Of a stretch of DNA of 64,000 nucleotides, positions 32,816-43,094 are shown piece by piece. The translations under genes were made by a program, and so were the position numbers. Position 1 is the stretch's first letter. Each line of letters opens with the position of its first letter. The stretch spans positions 63,559,404 to 63,623,403 of the forward strand of contig CP092875.1 in assembly GCA_030710605.1 (NCBI GenBank), in the 5' to 3' direction. The notes below the pieces were generated by a model. The model made no database searches, was not told where the DNA came from, and worked only from the letters and a program-made list of their open reading frames with translations. This DNA is from Cordylochernes scorpioides. Its lineage: Eukaryota > Arthropoda > Arachnida > Pseudoscorpiones > Chernetidae.

Positions 32816-33594
32816 AATATTTAAAGGCTTTTATTCACTCTCTAAATATATGAGAGAATAATTTCAAAGTAATCTTTATGAAAGATTCCAAGAAAGAATA
32901 GAAGGTCTCGTAACTTACATTCACTTTGCCATTTTCCCAAGCGATAAAATATGGCAGATATTGTTACATGGGCCCATAGGGATTTTCTGGGATTTCATTT
33001 AACTCCCCTTTCATCCTAACTTCACATATTCCTAGGGTATTTTATCCCTTGTTTTTTTATAAAGATTATTTCAGCAACCCAATTTTTCACTTCTTCCATT
33101 TAATTTCCTTTCCTTCCAAGAGTTAGAAATTGGAAAGATATCTCCACACATAGAATTTCTCATCATATCATATAAGATCTACAAACTCCACACCTTTAAT
33201 TGTATTTTATTCCTATATAAATAGTTTACTAATTTTAATTAAATCTCATTAATTATTAAAGTTTACAATGTTGAGAGAGATGCATTAACTATTTATTTCG
33301 TTAAAAATTTAACTTGAATTATAATTAATTTTAACACAGAGAGGTGTCATAGTTAATTTTTAAAATTCTATTATAATTTGTGTTTCGTATATTGTAATGG
33401 AATTGGATATGTAACTATGTATATGGCCCGTGTTCTACCTGAGGGAATATTTGACTAACTAATATTCTATTTATTAGTGCTATTATTATTACTAGTATAT
33501 AAGTAATAGTAATGATAGTTAATATGGTAAAATGTGTCAATATATATGGCCAGGCAGAAATGTTAGGAGAGATAAACGTTTAGCATGACAATGT

Positions 33595-33633
33595 ACAAGG
33601 TTATCCCAAAGGTTAGTAAACATATTATGATTT
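33595..33633 (+). mobile_element. Mariner-type MITE, left part (split)
   Basis: TACAAGGTTATCCCAAAGG, then GTAAACATATTATGATTT. It is interrupted at 33633 by the hammerhead repeat and resumes at 33943. Intact relatives lie at 34128 and 34318. Confidence 0.65.
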
Positions 33634-33942
33634 TCTATTGTTTTTTCATGTGTTAAGTGTATTTACGCAAGTTTGGCCTTAAATACCCATTTCTTGGTTT
33701 CTCAAGAAGCCACTGGGACCAAAAATATTTTTGGTCGCAGTGGTACAGCCACGCTGACGAGCGCCAAAAAGGGCGAAACGCGTTCGTGGATGGCTTTTCT
33801 TGATTTATCATGAAATTGGGTTGGCCAAATATCAGGGAACAAGACTAAATCAATGAATAGTTGATTTCTATTCCACCAGATGACGCTTTGCCTTCTGAAA
33901 AGCACATGTGCCCCTGGTCAGGATATGCCTTTTTTATTTTTA
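33634..33942 (+). mobile_element. Hammerhead-bearing repeat inserted with 12-bp TSD (copy D)
   Basis: A 309-bp insertion flanked by ATATTATGATTT at 33622-33633 and 33943-33954. Intact relatives of the host MITE show the uninterrupted ATTATGATTTATATTTTG, so the empty site is known. It starts TCTATTGTTTTTTC, holds a 20-nt palindrome (GACCAAAAAT and its reverse) and a hammerhead at 33749-33789, and ends in TATTTTTA. No coding capacity. A long target duplication suggests reverse-transcription-based insertion rather than a DNA transposase, which would give TA or 8 bp here. Confidence 0.75.
33749..33789 (+). ncRNA. Hammerhead ribozyme in copy D
   Basis: Stem I CCACG (33749-33753)/CGTGG (33785-33789); CTGACGA (33754-33760); stem II GCGC...GGGC with one G-G mismatch; GAAA (33775-33778); ACGCGT, then T. 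All core positions are intact; stem II is slightly weakened. Confidence 0.7.
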
Positions 33943-34127
33943 ATATTATGATTTATATTTTGTAAGAGAAAAAAAAAGATAATAGAATGATTAAATATTT
34001 GCATATTTACAAAAAGGTTTGTGCCAGCATATAAAAACAACAGCAATAATTTATATATTACAAAGTCGTGCTATCTGACGGTCGACTTTACAGATTTGTT
34101 CTAGACTATATTTTCGAAAATTACAAG

Positions 34128-34206
34128 GTTGTCCCAAAAGTTTGTAAACAAATTATGATTTATATTTTGCAAGTGTTTACTAACTCTTTTGGGATAACCA
34201 TGTAAT
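34128..34206 (+). mobile_element. Mariner-type MITE (about 79 bp)
   Basis: Terminal inverted repeats TACAAGGTTGTCCCAAAAG and its partner CTTTTGGGATAACCATGTA, with TA ends. Centre AAATTATGATTTATATTTTG. One of three copies within 0.8 kb. Confidence 0.7.
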
Positions 34207-34317
34207 TCTGAAACTTGACCCGCCTGCTGATTTACCAACCTTGATATAGAACATCAGAGATTAAATCATTCTTTTATAAGAATTCTGTTATAATTTTACC
34301 AAGGTTACCAATATAAA

Positions 34318-34396
34318 CAAGGTTGTTCCAAAAGTTCGTAAACATTTGCAAAATATAAATCATAATGTATTTACGAACTTTTGGGACAACCTTATA
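34318..34396 (-). mobile_element. Mariner-type MITE, second intact copy
   Basis: ACAAGGTTGTTCCAAAAGTT and AACTTTTGGGACAACCTTAT face each other; the centre is inverted relative to 34128-34206. Confidence 0.7.
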
Positions 34397-34424
34397 TTTT
34401 TATCAAAATAATCAAGGCTCTTCT

Positions 34425-34745
34425 TCTTCTTCCTTATCTTCACTCAATCATAAAAGGGTCTGGGTGGAGTAGAAACGCGTCTGCCTTTGTCATTAAGACT
34501 GGGAGCACTACTCAGTGGCAGGCCTATTTAGCTCCAAAAGAAATGGCCGCCTCTGACATGAGGAACACATGCCATGTGCAGCCGCTCCTAACATGGAGTA
34601 CAAACGCTGCTCATCCTGTATCCCTGGATTATGAGCCCTTACAGGGTACTATCAGCCGGGCCAGCTGAGCCCAGGTTTTTTAGTGAGCTTGTTACTGCTC
34701 TCCTTCCTCCTTTTTCATTCAGACTTGGGACCGGCAAAGGCGGAG
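34425..34745 (+). repeat. Dispersed 0.3-kb repeat, copy 2
   Basis: Opposite orientation to 10161-10485 and 35027-35320. Carries ATGGCCGCCTCTGACATGAG on the plus strand; the frame continues to a stop at about 34668. Flanked by AAGAAG on both outer sides. Confidence 0.65.
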
Positions 34746-35026
34746 TTATAATCCAGTCCTATTTATATAAAAGAACACAGAAGAGCAAAGAGTCCAATTT
34801 TCTCAATAACAAAATATTGAATTATACATGTTTTTCAAATAATAAATATTACACTATGATGCATTACCGCGCCATCTGCTATAAGAAATATTAACTATTT
34901 TAGACGACTATATTTCTTTTTAAAATAAACGATTTAAATTGAAAAGAAACACACTCATACAATGACACACATGCGCAAAAATAATTTAAATTTATAAAAA
35001 GTCATTTTTACAATTCATATACATTT

Positions 35027-35325
35027 TCTTTGCCGGTCCCAAGCCCGGATGAAAAAGGAGGAGGGGGAGCAGTAACAAGCTCACTAAAAAACCTGGGCTC
35101 AACTGGCCCGGCTGATAGTACCCTGTAAGGGCTCCTAATCGAGGGATACAGGATGAGCAGCGTTTGTACTCCATGTTAGGAGAGGCTGCACATAGTGTCT
35201 GTTCCTCATGTCAGAGGTGGCCATTTCTTTTGGAGCTAAGTCGGCCAGCTACTGAGTAGTGTTCCCAGTCTTAATGACAAAGGCAGACGCATTCTACTTC
35301 ACCCAGTGTGGAGTTAAAAAAAGAA
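35027..35325 (-). repeat. Dispersed 0.3-kb repeat, copy 3
   Basis: Minus-strand copy lying 0.28 kb from copy 2, forming an inverted pair. About 90% identical by eye to copy 1. Confidence 0.65.
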
Positions 35326-35985
35326 GTAGATATACATTTTCTGATCCCAGAATATATTCATTATTATTTTTTCATACTAAATTGCGATTTTCTCAGAGTC
35401 TTCGCATGTTTCAGACCTAACTCTAAATCCTTTACAAATTCCACTCAGATAAAACAAACGTAATTAAAACATATGCAGATTAAACATATAACCAAACATT
35501 TTCTCATTATAAAAAATCTATTTTCGAGCAAATTATATCGAAAATTATTTTTTAGCAATATGTTTTATTTTCAACAACATTGTCTCACTTTGTTCAAGGG
35601 GATCAATATTGAAAAAGGAATTGAAGCATCTGAATTAAAATCAAAATTTCAGTCAAACTAGATATCTCAAATGGAATACTGAATTACATCCAGACCTTTC
35701 CACCATTACAGGAATACTATATTACATTATATAAGGAATAATTAATTCCTGAATTTAATTATAAATTAGAGAGATTTCCGGCACTCATTTCATAGTTCGC
35801 TAGGTCAATTCATTTCACCGGGATTGGTTTGATTAGCAGAAATTCGAAGAGGTCTTTATAATAGAGGAATTGATTGTTGAACATCAACTTTCACTTGATA
35901 TTTCAATTAAATAATCCCTTTTATCAATATTAAAGTAAAATTTCAGGCCTCCAAGGAAATGTTTCTTTTTAAATTTTTCGACAAA

Positions 35986-36025
35986 TCTCAAGATTTCGGG
36001 CAAGAAAAAGCCCTTCTACAGGAGA
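35986..36025 (-). ncRNA. Hammerhead-like motif, CTGT variant (N3)
   Basis: Minus strand: TCTC, CTGTAGA (36015-36021), stem II GGGC/GCCC with a long loop, GAAA (35994-35997), TCT, T, then GAGA. Stem I has 4 pairs and stem II 4. Only A6 (here T) breaks the hammerhead core. Confidence 0.45.
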
Positions 36026-36058
36026 AATTAATTTATAATATATCGACAATAGAATTAG

Positions 36059-36175
36059 ATTATGAAAAAGGCATCTCCTCATCGTGAAACTGAAAGTTGC
36101 TGATGACTTGCGCCATCTATCGAAATAACATCAGCAACTTTCAGTTGCACGATAAAGAGATGCCTTTTTCATAAT
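36059..36175. repeat. Hairpin MITE (GCATCTC..TCGTG family)
   Basis: Arms of about 47 bp (ATTATGAAAAAGGCATCTC / GAGATGCCTTTTTCATAAT) around GCGCCATCTATCG. Related, more diverged pairs lie at 37840-37925 and 39788-39955. Confidence 0.7.
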
Positions 36176-36179
36176 GTAT

Positions 36180-36955
36180 GCACCTTATCCCAGTACAATA
36201 TCACATTTATACTGTTTTTTCAAATAGAATTAGAGTTTTCAAGAATTGAATTCAGAGGGTGTTTTTAAAGTTATTTGAATGCAGAATCCACGCAATTTTA
36301 CTTGATATATATCGTGATAATTTACTTTGTGTTCTTTTAAAAATTAATATTGAAAATATTTATATTATTCATCGCACATAGCAACATTTGATGGCTGACG
36401 TCTTCAGTAATCTTTGTTGAGCTTAAAACACGTAAGCACTTCGAATTCATTATTATAATAATCAGCTTAGAGCCATCTATTGCTGAAATTCAGAAATAAT
36501 GTTAGCACAACTTTTACATTTAGATTTATAATTGAAATTTATTTCGACAGACTTTATATTGTTATGAATGTAAAATAAAAGAAGGAAGTCATTGCTCATC
36601 ACTGGTAAATCCTCCCAGCGATTTCGCCATTTAGCATATATGCTTAAATTTCTTAATATTGATACATTTCAAATCGGTAAAATTCTCTATCGTTAGACAA
36701 AGGCATTTTTGAAGTTATTCATCGATATAAATGAATCACAACTAAACGATAAAGATTCCTATATTTTAAACTAAAAATATGTCCTCGTTATACAGATGCA
36801 AATTCACAGATATATATATAACAAAATATGACTTTACGGTATCTTATTGAGATTTTTTTCTTCTTTTGCTTATCCCTAGTACACGTTGTACAGGCCATGA
36901 TATTCATGGTGGGTAGAAGTAGATAGATAAAGGATTGATAAGACAAAGGGTTGAA
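36180..36955. other. No gene; one CTCATCACTGG copy
   Basis: AT-rich. A short diverged CTCATCAGTGGTGAAC-family copy lies at 36594-36632. Confidence 0.4.
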
Positions 36956-36959
36956 GGTG

Positions 36960-37135
36960 CAGTCGTGATAAAAGAAATATAATTATTTACCAGGGTAGAA
37001 GTAGGGGACTGCTTTTACTGTAAGTTTCACCACATGTCTATACAAGTAAATAGCAGTTCGACTTTGCACTTACAAATGTGCCAGAGCCCCGTTTGGTTAC
37101 TTGCACTTGCTGGTGGAGTTGGACTTTTGCAAGAA
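36960..37135 (+). repeat. Dispersed repeat, inverse of 42262-42420
   Basis: Shares TTTTACTGTAAG, GCAGTTCGACTTT-like, CCAGAGCCNCGTTNGGTTAC and TTGGACTTNNCAAG with the reverse complement of 42262-42420. Confidence 0.5.
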
Positions 37136-37174
37136 TTGGGGGCCATCGGATCATTTTATTTATTTTTTTAATCA

Positions 37175-37258
37175 GAAAAAAGTGTTCAATGCGGAAATCG
37201 AACCCGGGTCGTAGCGGTTGAAAACCAATGATTTAGACCATCTTTCCACCGACCCCCC
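37175..37258 (-). tRNA. tRNA-Glu(UUC)-derived pseudogene or SINE head
   Basis: Minus strand: A-box-like GATGGTCTAAATCATTGG, anticodon loop TTTTCAA (anticodon TTC), then CCCGGGTTCGATTTCC, a near-canonical B-box/T-arm. Directly after it comes ACTTTTTTC, a Pol III terminator, then AAATAAATAAAAT. The D-arm is shortened and the anticodon and acceptor stems are poorly paired, so it is not a functional tRNA. A tRNA-derived SINE is likely. Confidence 0.65.
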
Positions 37259-37839
37259 TCTGAGATGAATTACAAGAGCTCTCTGAAATTTCCCTTTTCT
37301 GCTTTCGCAATTTCACATTTTTAGTTGAAGAAGGAAATGCTCGAAAATCCTCTGTAATTCCGGATAGTAAAAAGAAGGTTTTGACGTCATATTTTTTCAT
37401 TTTGTCAAAACCTACTTTCCTCTCGAACTCAAGAATAGTTTTCGTCTTTCAGATGCTAATTGTTACGAACGTTCTATAATCAATATTTCTGAAGTTTGAA
37501 TGTTAGATAAGATGGAGACATCTAACACCATCTAAGGTTCATGGGGCAAATAGGTTTTCATTTCTATACTACCATTTATTACAGGTAATGAAACAAGTGT
37601 TGTAATGGGTTTTTAAGGTATATGCCGATATCTATGAAATATTAAAGCTCGTGTTAGTTGGATTATGGACAATGTGAACAGATATATTATAATTTCACTT
37701 TAATGATGAGGTATCATGGAAAAAATGAATACTATTGTTAGAATGTTGGCGATTATAAGATACATAGGCTTATTACGTAGTGAAAAACAGTAAAAAAGTT
37801 AAATTGTACTGGCTTAGTGGATAAATTTAAAAAATTGGC

Positions 37840-37925
37840 ATCTCCTGCTCGGTCAAATAAAGGTTTCTGATTCCGACAGATGAGTTCCATCAGCAACCTT
37901 TAGTTACACCATCAGGATATGCCTG
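37840..37925. repeat. Diverged hairpin MITE
   Basis: GGCATCTCCTGCTCGGTCAA and ATCAGCAACCTTTAGTTACA are related to the 36059-36175 arms; pairing is weak. Confidence 0.4.
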
Positions 37926-38106
37926 ATTACGAAGTGTCAAACACTTTCGAAAGCGGTCAAAAGGATATGGCAAACTGTCATAGGAATATAAAATATTATC
38001 AGAGTAATGTCACAGAGAGGCTTTGGACCCTATCGCATATGTTTATAAATTAAATTTCCATTTATCAATAAAATTTGTAACGATTAAATTTACTGGCAGC
38101 GGTCTG

Positions 38107-38152
38107 GAAATTATTTGGCGAAACCGCTGAGAGGGTTCACCACTGATGAGCC
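38107..38152 (-). repeat. CTCATCAGTGGTGAAC repeat, copy
   Basis: Reverse-orientation copy with GGCGAAACCGCTGAGAGGG and CACCACTGATGAGCC, the best-preserved version of the core. Confidence 0.55.
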
Positions 38153-38904
38153 ACAAATTCTCTTATTCAATAACTTTATCATTGGAGTAAGGTCTGTAGA
38201 GATAATATTTGATGATATTATTAGAAATAAACACACATTTCCAGTATATTTAATTGTCACAATTTTCAACTATCCCATATGTACTGTAGGAGGTCAAAAT
38301 GGTATCAGAAGAACCTACACCCCAGTAATTTACTACGCCATATTAAGAACCTATTTAAGAATCTACATGGGTTATCTATCAACGAAGGAAGGAAGATATC
38401 GGCCCCAATTTCTCAGCTTTATGATCTCAGAACTCCATATTGCCTCGACATTTATTTATTTGCATGTTTAACGACATGTTCAAACACCCACTCGTAAAGT
38501 GTGGAGCCATAAACCCGTCTGTCGTCCTGGACGGATCTAATTGGCTGCCTGATAATTACAGATTAGCTCCATTTGATTTTATTGGCGCGAGAGGATCACT
38601 TCAATTTTCTTAGGTTGGTTGATTCTGTATATGTACCATTGCTGAAGGAACTACAGGAATATTAACGAAAATACATTCGAACTTTGCGAGAGCCCGGTAT
38701 CAATATGCATGAATTGATATTTCTATGGAAAATTGTGGAAAATATAAATAGATAACCGCAATCGTTGTAACATGAAATATCCCTTCTAAATTTAGAATTT
38801 GAATAAAATTAGATCGAATTTGTGCAGTAGAGTATTTAAAAATTTTAATATATATGTTAATATATAAACAATTCCTTTTTCTTACACACACAGTATTTAT
38901 TTAA

Positions 38905-39012
38905 AGAGACAAAGGTCGCCTCTCCCGTCAAAATAGACTTCAAAACTAGACGCCATCTATTGACTGTCGCCGCAACTAGCGGCCTTGGGTCGGTGACAAA
39001 GCCACAACACCA
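38905..39012 (-). repeat. Dispersed repeat (GTGGCTTTGTCACCGAC family)
   Basis: Minus-strand copy of the family at 1735 and 52214 (CGCCATCTATTGAC, GCCGCAACTAGCGGCC on plus). On the minus strand it lies immediately downstream of the hammerhead at 39038-39081, and both may be one unit. Confidence 0.6.
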
Positions 39013-39037
39013 GCTTTGGCAAATTGAAAAGCATCCA

Positions 39038-39081
39038 CCTAGAGACCATGGTTTCGGGCTAATGGCCCTCGTCAGCCTAGG
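39038..39081 (-). ncRNA. Hammerhead ribozyme with GUC cleavage site
   Basis: Minus strand. Stem I: CCTAGG (39081-39076) with TCTAGG (39043-39038), six pairs including one G-U. Core CTGACGA (39075-39069). Stem II: GGGC/GCCC with loop CATTA. GAAA (39055-39052). Stem III: ACC/GGT around AT (39052-39045). H17 is C39044, giving the preferred triplet GUC. All core bases fit the hammerhead consensus. This is the best single ribozyme candidate in the window and is unrelated in its stems to the 909 family. Confidence 0.82.
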
Positions 39082-39295
39082 GCGGGCTTTATTCCATGAG
39101 ATCCACAAGGGATCTAAGAGATCAAGATATAAAATACTATACCTCTTATTTCTTGTATTGAAAACTGAGAGCTAGCTTTCAAGGCAAAATATCATCCTCA
39201 GGCGTCTTAGCTAAACATATTCACAAGATACTAGGAAATCTATATAAAGAATAAATTTACTGCAAGATAGAGAGAGATATGAAACATATTGGAAG

Positions 39296-39390
39296 GGCTT
39301 GGCTCATCAGTGGTGAACCTTTCGTTGGTGAACTCCCAGTGGTAAACGGTTTCGTCACTATAATCCACCAGAATTATTTTTAGAGCTTTA
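39296..39390 (+). repeat. CTCATCAGTGGTGAAC repeat, copy
   Basis: GGCTTGGCTCATCAGTGGTG, followed by ATAATCCACCAGAATT and AGAGCTTTAA, which matches the longer form at 45050-45150. Confidence 0.55.
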
Positions 39391-39510
39391 AATATTATAA
39401 TGGACGATTCTGCTTGTGAATACGACCCTATGGTGTTGTTGAATGGAATTTTAGATATGTTATTTGAACAAACTATAAACATAGGATTCAAGAACAGCAG
39501 AATTCATAAT

Positions 39511-39660
39511 TATATGTGTGGTGTGGGTGTTGTTGTGTGTTGTGCTGTGTTGTGTGTGTTTTTTATTTGTGTGTTGTGTGTTATGATGCGATGTGTTGTG
39601 TTGTGTGTGCTGTATTGTCTGTGTTTTTGCGTGTATTGTTGTGTGTGTTGTTATGTGTGA
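39511..39660 (+). repeat. TG-rich microsatellite
   Basis: Built of TGTG, TTGTGTG and GTGTT runs. The 86-codon open frame across it (Cys/Val-rich) is low complexity and not a gene. Confidence 0.85.
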
Positions 39661-39784
39661 ATGTTGGGATCGAGCAATAATACTTTTCAGAAAACAATAA
39701 AGATGAGGTCAGTTATGAATAAATTAAATATAAGACAATAACGTACCATCTATTTATAAGAAATATAATTAATTTATACTTAAG

Positions 39785-39955
39785 AAAATTACATCTCCTG
39801 ATAGTGAACCTAAAAGTTGATAATTGCCATCTGTCGTTGATTTTTTATTCAAATTCTGGAATAATTAAAATCTCACCGAATAGTTTATATTTATCCAGAC
39901 AGATGGTGCAAACAACTTTTAGTTTCACGATAGGAGATAGCTTTATCTTAAAACA
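39785..39955. repeat. Diverged hairpin MITE
   Basis: CATCTCCTGATAGTGAACCT and TTTCACGATAGGAGAT face each other; also CCATCTGTC and CAGACAGATGG. Same family as 36059-36175. Confidence 0.55.
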
Positions 39956-40699
39956 TCCAACTGATCTCAGTACATTTTCACTTTTGTACTATTTGTTTCA
40001 CATTATGTTTAAGACGTGTATATCTTAAATATAGAACTCGCGCTTTATATAGCTTTATAATTACAATAGGAATATATAGAATTCATTATCACAGGTTTGC
40101 GAATTTCGACAAATTACAAAAAAAGCATAAGACTCCGCAAGCTACTTTATACAATTAATAAAATATATATTACGACGCCTTTTTGTAATATATAGAATTT
40201 CTGTAGAGTAAGCCTGTAGAGTCTACAATCCAAGAGAATGATCCAAGCGGTAGATAATTCAATAGAAGGTAGTACATATTAAGAGCCCCGGAATCTCGAT
40301 CGATTGAAGCAGAAGACAACATAAATGTTTCATCCGAACACCTTTGCGCATGCTCCAACACCTTCCGGTAATAGAGCAGTTATCACAAACTGATGGCCTT
40401 CATTCTTGACATCAGCGCCGCCTGCCGCTCTTAAACGGAACTACTCAACCAATGGAACTCCAGGGGATTCCTCTCCTCTTATATCGCCTTCTTGGAATAC
40501 TCTGGATATCCATGGCAACCTTTTCTATAAGTCATTTAATAATATGTTATATGGTCTTGTTGTTCTAATCTTTATGAATAAAAATCTAATTTAATTTGTT
40601 CCACATATGATCTTGTTTACTTGATACTCCCCGGGTAAAAATATAAATTAGTTATTATTAGTTAAATTATTAATTCTTCTTTAAATTACTATATAATAA

Positions 40700-40775
40700 G
40701 GAAAAATAGCCTAGCTGCGAAAGCTCTAGACTTAAGAACCTGATGTCCCTGGTTCGAACACGCTTTTTGCTATCT
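40700..40775 (+). tRNA. tRNA-Leu(UAA)-derived pseudogene or SINE head
   Basis: Plus strand: A-box-like TAGCCTAGCTGCGAAAGC, anticodon loop CTTAAGA (anticodon TAA, the usual Leu loop), then TCCCTGGTTCGAACACGC with a canonical B-box. CTTTTTG and CTTTTT runs follow. The T-stem and anticodon stem are poorly paired, so this is a decayed tRNA-like sequence. Confidence 0.6.
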
Positions 40776-41250
40776 TTTTATTTTCTCTAATTATTTTTAT
40801 GATCTCTTCCTTATTTTGTAAATATTGAATGAGTTGTCAATAAATTTGTTTTAATTGTCAAAAAACAAATTGTCATATAAGATCTTGATTATTTAAAACA
40901 CTAATGACGATCCTTAACAATAATTTAATATGTATGAAATTACTGTTATAGTTGCATCTCCATATTATGCAAAGTTGCTAGATAACTGAAAATGATAATA
41001 CTGATAATGAATTCTATATCATTAATACTTTGCTATAAATAAATGTGTGATTGTTCTATATACATATGCAACCAAAATTTGACCTATCTAGATGACAGAC
41101 CTGTTGAAGTGAGTCTCTCATACTTTCGAAAACGGTGTATATAAAAAAGCCATATAACAAGAGTTTTTATTTTTTTATTTTTAATAATATGGATCCGAAA
41201 TTAAAATAAAAAATGTTAATAATATAGTAATAGATTCTTTAAAATCGTCA

Positions 41251-41313
41251 CTGTTTTTTATTTATTTATTACAAAACACACGCTATATCCTATGTGGATA
41301 TTTGCATGTAAAT
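41251..41313 (-). repeat. Solo LINE 3' tail
   Basis: On the minus strand: ATATCC/GGATATAGCGTG hairpin, then TTTTGTAATAAATAAATAAA. Same tail as the LINE ending at 6731; no coding part is left. Confidence 0.65.
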
Positions 41314-41343
41314 GTTTAAACTATTTTATGTACATAGTTTCAA

Positions 41344-41530
41344 AATATTGCCATGTAGAAAATTAGGAAAGACAAACTTCAGGATGACACAGCAATTTAT
41401 TTCAGGCAATAACAAATATGAATGATAACAAAAGATAAGCAATGAGGGAAGTTTAAAGAGTATCAAAGTATAAACATCAAAAATGATACTCTATTAATAA
41501 AATAATAATACTTTGCGACAATATATATAC
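41344..41530 (+). repeat. Dispersed repeat (GATAAGCAATGAGG family), copy 3
   Basis: ATATTGCCATGTAGAAAATT to TACTTTGCGACAATATA; well preserved. Confidence 0.7.
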
Positions 41531-41639
41531 AAGTTATTTCTTATTTTAAAGATAGAGTAAGTTATTTATTAATTCTAATAATAATACACTTATAAAGAAA
41601 ACTTGAGGAAGTGGAATGTGTTGTGTGTGCTTGATGTCA

Positions 41640-41760
41640 CCAGTCGTCAGTTTTTTTCTTTTTTAAGACACAGGAAAATTTGTTCGCACTTGGTTATCTT
41701 GTGTCTTCAATAAAAGTCACTGTGTATCAAATATCTTTCAGAGTTATTGTTTAAATCCCA
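41640..41760. repeat. MITE piece (GTCCATGAGTGTA family)
   Basis: TTCGCACTTGGTTATCTTGT, TCAATAAAAGTCACTGTGTA and ATCTTTCAGAGTTATTG match internal parts of 58794-59277 and 63465-63670. Confidence 0.5.
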
Positions 41761-42261
41761 TATACATGCTAAATCTTCCTTAATGTTCGGTCATAGGTGT
41801 ATAACACTTAAAAAAGATGATCATAAATCTATGTTAAGACAATCTTGGTTGAGTAAACATGCATTCGATCAGAACCCAGGCGTAGCCGAATTATATTACT
41901 ATTTGGTACTAAAAAAGTCAATTACAGATATTAAGACTATTTTATGAATTGTATCACAAAAGGCAAACTTTGGTTTTGAGTTTTAACACTTATTTTCTAC
42001 ATCTGTAGATAGGTGGCTAATTACAGTAAACCCAGAGTCGCTAACTATCCTCCATGATTATAAAGGCCTGTAACTCGTGTACTTGGGATAAAGATGCAAG
42101 GATAGGTCACACAGCGAGAAATATAGATTTGAATATATTAAAAACCTATTTACATACGTATGAGTGATAAAACTGTCTATTTTCGACAGACACGATTCGA
42201 AATTGAATTCCGCTTTGGGCATTTTTCTTCTGAAGAAATAATTACTTCAATGGCCCTAATT

Positions 42262-42420
42262 CTTGCCAAGTCCAACCAAAATAACAAGTGAAAGTAACCC
42301 AACGAGGCTCTGGAAAATTTGTAAGAGCAAAAGTCGAATTGCTTTCTTTTTGTTTAGACATTTGGTGCACTTACAGTAAAATCAGTCGCTAACTACCTAC
42401 CATGGCGCTATCATGGCCTT
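42262..42420 (-). repeat. Dispersed repeat, partner of 36960-37135
   Basis: Inverse copy with CCAAGTCCAACCAAAATAAC and GCACTTACAGTAAAATCAG. An additional direct piece (TTACAGTAAACCCAGAGTCG) is at 42021. Confidence 0.5.
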
Positions 42421-42539
42421 ACATATTTATGCTATCTTAGTATAATGTCACCATCAATATTTTCTTATAATTCTCTACTGGAAGCACGACCTATGGTTGA
42501 TGTCGAATGTTGGGAAGTCTTCAATCCTCCACTAGGCTA

Positions 42540-43090
42540 GGTACCAGGGTCCAACCTTGACCATCATACAAGGAAATGATGAGTACTGGGGAATCTTCCT
42601 GTTGATTCCATGTTTTTGAGTTTACTTCAAGTTTACCATAGTTCTCTGCATGTAGAAGTGGTTCCACTGGTCTCCATAAATATTTGAAACGAAAATGTCA
42701 TTGAATTATATAAGTTGTATAAGTCAATATCAATCAGGAATAATAGAGCGATCTGCTTGTCATACTGTCGAAGATGCTAAGAGCAGTATCATACAAGGAA
42801 ATGAAGAAAGCCGGTGACCCTTCCTGTGGAATCCGTGTTCTCGCAAATACTGTAAGTTCACTGCATGTAGAAGCATTTCTACTGGTGGCAATAAATATTT
42901 GGAACGAAATATGACTGATGTATATAAGCTGTCAATTAAATCAGGAATAATAGAGCGATCTGCTTATCATACTAGCCAAATGCAAAGAACGGTATCATAC
43001 AAGGAAATGAAGAAAGCCAGGGAACATTCTTGTTGATTCCATGTTCTTGAGGTTTCTGTAAGTGCACCACAGTTCTCTTGATGACCCAAG
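42540..43090 (+). repeat. Tandem repeat, about 206-225 bp, three copies
   Basis: ATCATACAAGGAAATGA recurs at 42563, 42788 and 42994. Units also share TGTTGATTCCATGTTNTTGA-like, CTGCATGTAGAAG and AGGAATAATAGAGCGATCTG segments. Non-coding. Confidence 0.7.
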
Positions 43091-43094
43091 ACCT

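Noticed and set aside
37175-37258. Functional tRNA-Glu gene
   Set aside because: D-arm is too short and acceptor and anticodon stems do not pair.
38107-38152. GGCGAAACC ... CTGATGAGCC read as a permuted hammerhead in the nine-copy repeat
   Set aside because: GGC/GCC could form stem II and ACC/GGT stem III, but only about five bases remain for stem I, which cannot pair; most copies also lose GAAA or CTGATGA.
39400-39660. 86-codon Cys/Val-rich open frame
   Set aside because: It is a TG microsatellite read as protein.
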